From assembly GCA_028829895.1 (NCBI GenBank), contig CM054178.1:22797701-22861700 (forward strand): a stretch of 64,000 nucleotides of DNA. Reading direction: 5' to 3'. How positions within the stretch are numbered: position 1 is the stretch's first letter; each line of letters begins with the position of its first letter. The notes beneath the pieces were generated by a model that did no database searches, was not told where the DNA came from, and worked only from the letters and a program-made list of their open reading frames with translations. The position numbers and the translations under genes are program-made. Below, piece by piece: positions 59,766 through 64,000 of the stretch. Origin of the DNA: Sinotaia quadrata. Taxonomy: Eukaryota > Mollusca > Gastropoda > Architaenioglossa > Viviparidae.

Positions 59766-60600
59766 CACAAATGGCACACTATTACATGTACTATGTGACA
59801 CGTCACTATATGCTATTAGCACACTATTACATGTACTATGTGACACGTCACTATATGCTATTAGCAAACGTCACAGTGAAAATGTATGCCTCAGATTGGC
59901 CACACTGATTTACATGAGACAGCTACAGTGTTGCAATAAGACGACCACAATGTTGCAATAAGACGACCACAATGTTGCAATAAGACGGATACAATGTTGC
60001 AACAAGACGGCTACAATGTTGCAATAAGACGGCTACAGTGAAATAGTGTAATACCTTGCATAGTGTTTACATATTACTCGTGTATCGTACATTTACAGGC
60101 GTTTCGCCAAGCTATAATGTATAGCATAATGTTACAATGAGACAGATGACACATTTTTGCAACGTGGCACATGCCGCAATTTTGCAATGAGACACATCAC
60201 TTGCTACATTAAGACAGACACAAGCTGTAATGTTATAATGAGATGCATCACTGTGTTACAATGTCTCACATCACAGTTTAGAAACAGGAACACTTGCCAC
60301 AGACTTGATACAGAGCCCGTTTTACAATGAAACACATCAATTGTCACAGTGAGACAGACACGCCATAATGTCAGAATGAGACACATGACACAGTGTAACA
60401 ATGAAACACATCAATTGTCACAGTGAGACAGACACGCCATAATGTCAGAATGAGACACATGACACAGTGTAACAATGAGACACATCAGTAGCGACACTGA
60501 GGCAGGCACACGGGCATAATGTCACAGTGAGATAAAAGACAGTGTTACAACGGGATACATGCCAGTGACACCACGGCCAGACCGACGACACACGCCATAA
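59766..60600. repeat. Three neighbouring tandem arrays
   Basis: 59771-59866: 47-bp duplicate with tactatgtgacacgtcacta. 59922-60045: 22-23-bp caatgttgcaataagacgac, about six copies. 60120-60600: degenerate aatgagacacatcac units. Confidence 0.9.
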
Positions 60601-60739
60601 AGATGAATGTAGATATATTAGAATATTACAACGTAACCTGATAACGAAATTTGCACTTTGCTGTTTACGTCAGTGGCAAAAATAAAAACTGCTTCAAAGA
60701 TCTTTAGATAATACTTAATCTCATTGACAAGAGAGATTC

Positions 60740-60885
60740 TGTGTCTGTGGGGAGAGAATGAGTGTCTCGTGTCTGTGGAGAGAGAGATTTGGGTGTCTCA
60801 TAATGTCTGTGGAGAGAGAGATTTGGGTGTCTCATAATGTCTGTGGAGAGAGAGATTTGGGTGTCTCATAATGTCTGTGGAAAGA
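60740..60885. repeat. 34-bp tandem repeat, ~4 copies
   Basis: Unit tctgtggagagagagatttg plus ggtgtctcataatg; ends about 125 bp before exon 16. Confidence 0.95.
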
Positions 60886-61010
60886 AAGGAGTTAGTCTCA
60901 TTAGTTATTTCATTAAATCTTTATCAGAACCTCTTAAAGATACTTTACATCTATCTTTAAGCCCATGATATTAACAAGCTTATGATTATGTTTTGATTTC
61001 TCTAACCCAG

Positions 61011-61127
61011 CCGCAGGGACCGACGATGGCGACCAACCTGGGCGGCAGGCTATCTCTGCCACGAATTCGCCGACACCCCGGCGAAAACCTCGAGACACTA
61101 AGTCTGTTGTCAAGCCCCACTCTAACG
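61011..61127 (+). CDS. Fife/PCLO-like: Piccolo/Fife-like protein, exon 16 (Ser/Pro/Arg linker)
   Basis: Acceptor tttctctaacccag, donor tctaacg|gtgagc, phase 1 in and out, 117 nt. In the frame set by exon 15 it reads AAGTDDGDQPGRQAISATNS, then PTPRRKPRDTKSVVKPHSN. Exon composition is GC-rich against AT-rich flanks. A second acceptor CAG lies six bases in (exon from 61017), so a two-residue alternative is possible. No domain is recognised; in the family this stretch lies between the C2A and C2B domains. Confidence 0.8.
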
Positions 61128-61194
61128 GTGAGCTCGAAAATCATTTATACATCATATTTTCTTAATGTTAAACACAAGTTGTTGTTATTTCCTC

Positions 61195-61345
61195 ATCTAT
61201 ACTGCATTTTAAATACAAGTCGTTATTTCATCAGCTTTTACTGCATTTTAAATACAAGTCGTTATTTCATCAGCTTTTACTGCATTTTAAATATAAGTTG
61301 TCGCTATGTCCTCATCTTTACTGCATTTTAAATACAAGTTGTCGT
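61195..61345. repeat. 39-bp tandem repeat, ~4 copies
   Basis: Unit tactgcattttaaatacaag plus tcgttatttcatcagcttt; starts about 70 bp after the exon 16 donor. Confidence 0.94.
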
Positions 61346-61854
61346 TATTTTCTCATCTATACTTTAAACAAATTTTATTTATAAAAGAACAAGAGTCTTG
61401 ACGAGTGTCTAAGTATTTTGTCTTACTGCCTTCTACCCCCACCCAACTCCCGACTTTATCCAGTAATCACTAAGAAATCACTGATTCTTTTTCCTCTCTT
61501 TGGAGTCAGAACTCTTTTATAGGGATTAATCACCAATTCCGGAATAGTTCTTGGTTTCCATCAATGTAGATCACGGTTCTGTTAGTAATAAATTACTTTT
61601 GATTCCGAGTAAACGCTTGTGTGTTCTTGTAGATTTTTCTTTCTTTTTTTATTTAACAGGGGCCTTACATTAAAGCTATGTTTTCTTTCTCGGTAGAGGT
61701 TTTACTGTCTGTATGAAAATATGAAAGGCCACTAAATTTCGTGCGTTTCTATAAGTTTGTATGATGTATGAACAGTAACCTTTCTACAAGACTACTTGAG
61801 TATATCACTGCTTAATGCATGTAAAGGCAAAATGTGCCTTACAAATGATAATGA
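61346..61854. other. Unique intron sequence
   Basis: Nothing recognised. Confidence 0.55.
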
Positions 61855-62235
61855 TAAATATAATCGTTGTAACTAAAGATAAAATGTGTCTTGAAGAATG
61901 TTAATGATATTCGCTGTAGGTAAAGACACAATATGCCTTAAAGAATGTTAATGATATTCGCTGCAAGTAAAGACACAATATGCCTTAAAGAATGTTAATG
62001 ATATTCGCTGTAAGTAAAGACACAATATGCTTTAAAGAATGTTAATGATATTCGCTGTAAGTAAAGACACAATACGCCTTAAAGAATGTTAAATGATAAT
62101 CGTTGTAAGGACACAATATGCCTTAAAGAATGTTAATGATAATCGCTGTAAGTAAAGACACAATATGCCTTGAAGAATGTTTAATGATAATTATAATCGT
62201 TGTAAGTAAAGACACAATGTGCCTTGATGAATGTT
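61855..62235. repeat. ~47-bp tandem repeat, ~8 copies
   Basis: Unit aaagacacaatatgccttaa, agaatgttaatgatattcgc, tgtaagt. Confidence 0.95.
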
Positions 62236-62889
62236 AATGATAACATTTTTGTTGCAGCCTTACCTCTCCAAGCTGTTTGCGTTTTTAAAAAAATTTCAGT
62301 GAAAAAAGATTTTGAACAAATTACACATATAACAATAAAAATTTCTAAGAGTAATATATAATTTTAAATAATTAAAGCAATGAATCAGACTTAAATGTGC
62401 ATCCACACTTTACAACGCATATCTGACCTTTTCTAAAATCATGCTTTTTGAAATTAAAAAAAAAATACAGGCTGCTTGCAGAGGTATTAATTGTAAAGTA
62501 ATGTTTTCATCATTCTGATATTCAAAAAGATTCCTCAACTGAAAAATATTCAAAAGTGGTTTGATGTGGCAGATGATAGAATTCACGGTTCTACATTAAC
62601 CCCCTTATTGATTTTGTTAAATAAGTTAACTCCCTTATTTGTCAGTGCATTCAACTATTGTTTCCATTAGCAAACTGTATTAGCGTGTAATGTACAACAA
62701 AATACCTTTTCCATCAAAAATATATGCAATAATTATTTCTATACAGCTTACTGAGTTCAAAGAGAAGTAAGCTTATAGTATGTGTTTCAATTAAAACAAG
62801 CATAGTAAATGTTTTATCTAAAACTTAAACACAGATACACAGTTCAGTGCCTATTTTATTCATCATAAGTACAATCTTTTATTGATTTA
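62236..62889. other. AT-rich intron sequence
   Basis: Nothing recognised. Confidence 0.55.
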
Positions 62890-63155
62890 ATCATTTCAGT
62901 GCCTGTTATATTTATCATAAATAAATCTTTTATTGATTTAATCATTTATTTATCATAAAAATAAATCTTTTATTGATTTAATCAGAGAGTCAATCGTTTC
63001 TCATTTCGCAGTTTTGTTGTGGATAAGAGATAATGCATTAGTAGTTATTTTAATGGTTTATTGTGGACAAGAGATAATGCATTAGTAGTTATTTTAATGG
63101 TTTATTGTGGACAAGAGATAATGCATTAGTAGTTATTTTAATGGTTTATACTTTC
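62890..63155. repeat. Short tandem repeats before the possible microexon
   Basis: 62890-62985: atcttttattgatttaatca copies. 63015-63150: 44-bp unit with tggacaagagataatgcatt, three copies. Confidence 0.93.
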
Positions 63156-63169
63156 TTTTTCTGTTCCAG

Positions 63170-63185
63170 GACTTTTGTATAGATG
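63170..63185 (+). CDS. Fife/PCLO-like: Possible 16-nt microexon of the same gene (exon 17)
   Basis: A strong acceptor (pyrimidine run ending tgttccag) is followed after 16 bases by a perfect gtaagt donor. In the phase left by exon 16 it adds GLLYR and leaves phase 2. Microexons are common in neuronal scaffold genes. The evidence is splice-site strength and open frame only, so this may be a chance pair. The gene must continue beyond the window either way. Confidence 0.42.
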
Positions 63186-63199
63186 GTAAGTAATAATAT

Positions 63200-63825
63200 G
63201 ACAGTTAGTCTCTCTCTATCTCAGTCTCTCTCCCTGTCCTTCCCTCTGTCTCTCATCATCTCTCTTTCTCTCTCCCTGTCCTTCCCTCTGTCTCTCACCA
63301 TCTCTCTCTCTCTATCTCTCTCCATGTCCTTCCCTCTGTCTCTCACCATCTCTCTCTCTCTCAATCTCTCTCCCTGTCCTTCCCTCTGTCTCTCACCATC
63401 TCTCTCTCAGTCTCTCCTTATTTACGTCTCAGCTCTCTCCTGCCTTTCACTGCCTCCTCTCTGTCAACACATTCACGCTGGCAACTCAGTGACAGTCACA
63501 CAAACTGACACACTCATACTCATACTGACACTCAAACAAATTCACATGGTGACACACACACAAACTCACAGTAACAGTCACACAACCAACACTGACAATC
63601 GGACATTCACAAAGATATAAAAACTTAGACTGACGCTCACACTGACACTCAAATACATTCACATTGACACCCACACAGTGACACTCACAAAAACTCATAT
63701 TGACAGCCATATAAACTCACACTGACATTCAAACACACTCACACTGATACTCACACAGACTCACACTGACATTCAAACACACTCATACTGATACTCACAC
63801 AGACTCACACTGACACTCCTATGCA
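63200..63825. repeat. CT-rich then CACTGACA-rich tracts
   Basis: 63200-63425: tctctccctgtccttccctc units of about 50 bp. 63480-63825: cacactgacactcacac variants. Open frames are low complexity. Confidence 0.92.
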
Positions 63826-64000
63826 TAGAAAAAATTATAACGTCTTTTAGAAAAAACAACAACATTAACCTACTGATCCTCTGTTAAGTCCACTCACACA
63901 CACTGAGGGTTGATGCAGTTTATCTTAGAAACCCAACTTGGTTTATTTAACCAGACTCCTCAGTTTGATAACCTAACCAAAATTCGTTGTAGATGATATG
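63826..64000. other. Window end, intron of the Piccolo/Fife-like gene
   Basis: No exon seen; the coding frame must continue beyond the edge. Confidence 0.6.

Overview
The window is eukaryotic. It is AT-rich and packed with micro- and minisatellites, and its one convincing protein-coding gene is split into short exons with GT-AG introns and consistent splice phases. The gene encodes a presynaptic active-zone scaffold of the Piccolo/Fife (RIM-related) family, so the organism is a bilaterian animal. A Ty3/Gypsy element whose primer-binding site matches tRNA-Trp (CsRn1-type) and the heavy load of tandem repeats fit a lophotrochozoan, most likely a mollusc. That placement is inference, not proof.

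Layout. 1-1750: dispersed repeat and T/C-rich DNA, then a CpG-richer island with a TATA box and a possible alternative first exon (1696-1747). 1748-26727: a candidate ~25 kb intron with about 20 tandem arrays and one complete but internally defective LTR retrotransposon (10953-17233; two 1730-bp LTRs; 5-bp target duplication gtttg). 26728-63185: 15 exons I support well and one tentative 16-nt exon on the + strand, which join into about 1,645 in-frame residues. Order of parts: Pro/Gln/His-rich low-complexity region, coiled coil, Ser-rich and Arg/Glu-rich linkers, PDZ domain (exons at 41192, 41958, 43571), a 1.1-kb linker exon with an Arg/Asp repeat, a C2A domain (48906-53852) with all five calcium-ligand aspartates, and a post-C2 linker. 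The gene runs off the right edge, where a second C2 domain would be expected. Upstream zinc-finger exons, if the gene has them, lie outside the window.

The rest is intron: dozens of minisatellites, often close to exon edges, a hAT-like MITE (38186-38336), a probable solo LTR (32649-34383), a large inverted repeat (39311-39424) and a near-perfect 36-bp-arm hairpin (58320-58407). I saw no bacterial operon, CRISPR array, rRNA or intact tRNA. The most notable items are the chimeric LTR element with a third, foreign LTR fragment inside it, the hairpin, the possible alternative promoter giving a zinc-finger-less isoform, and the repeat arrays next to splice sites.
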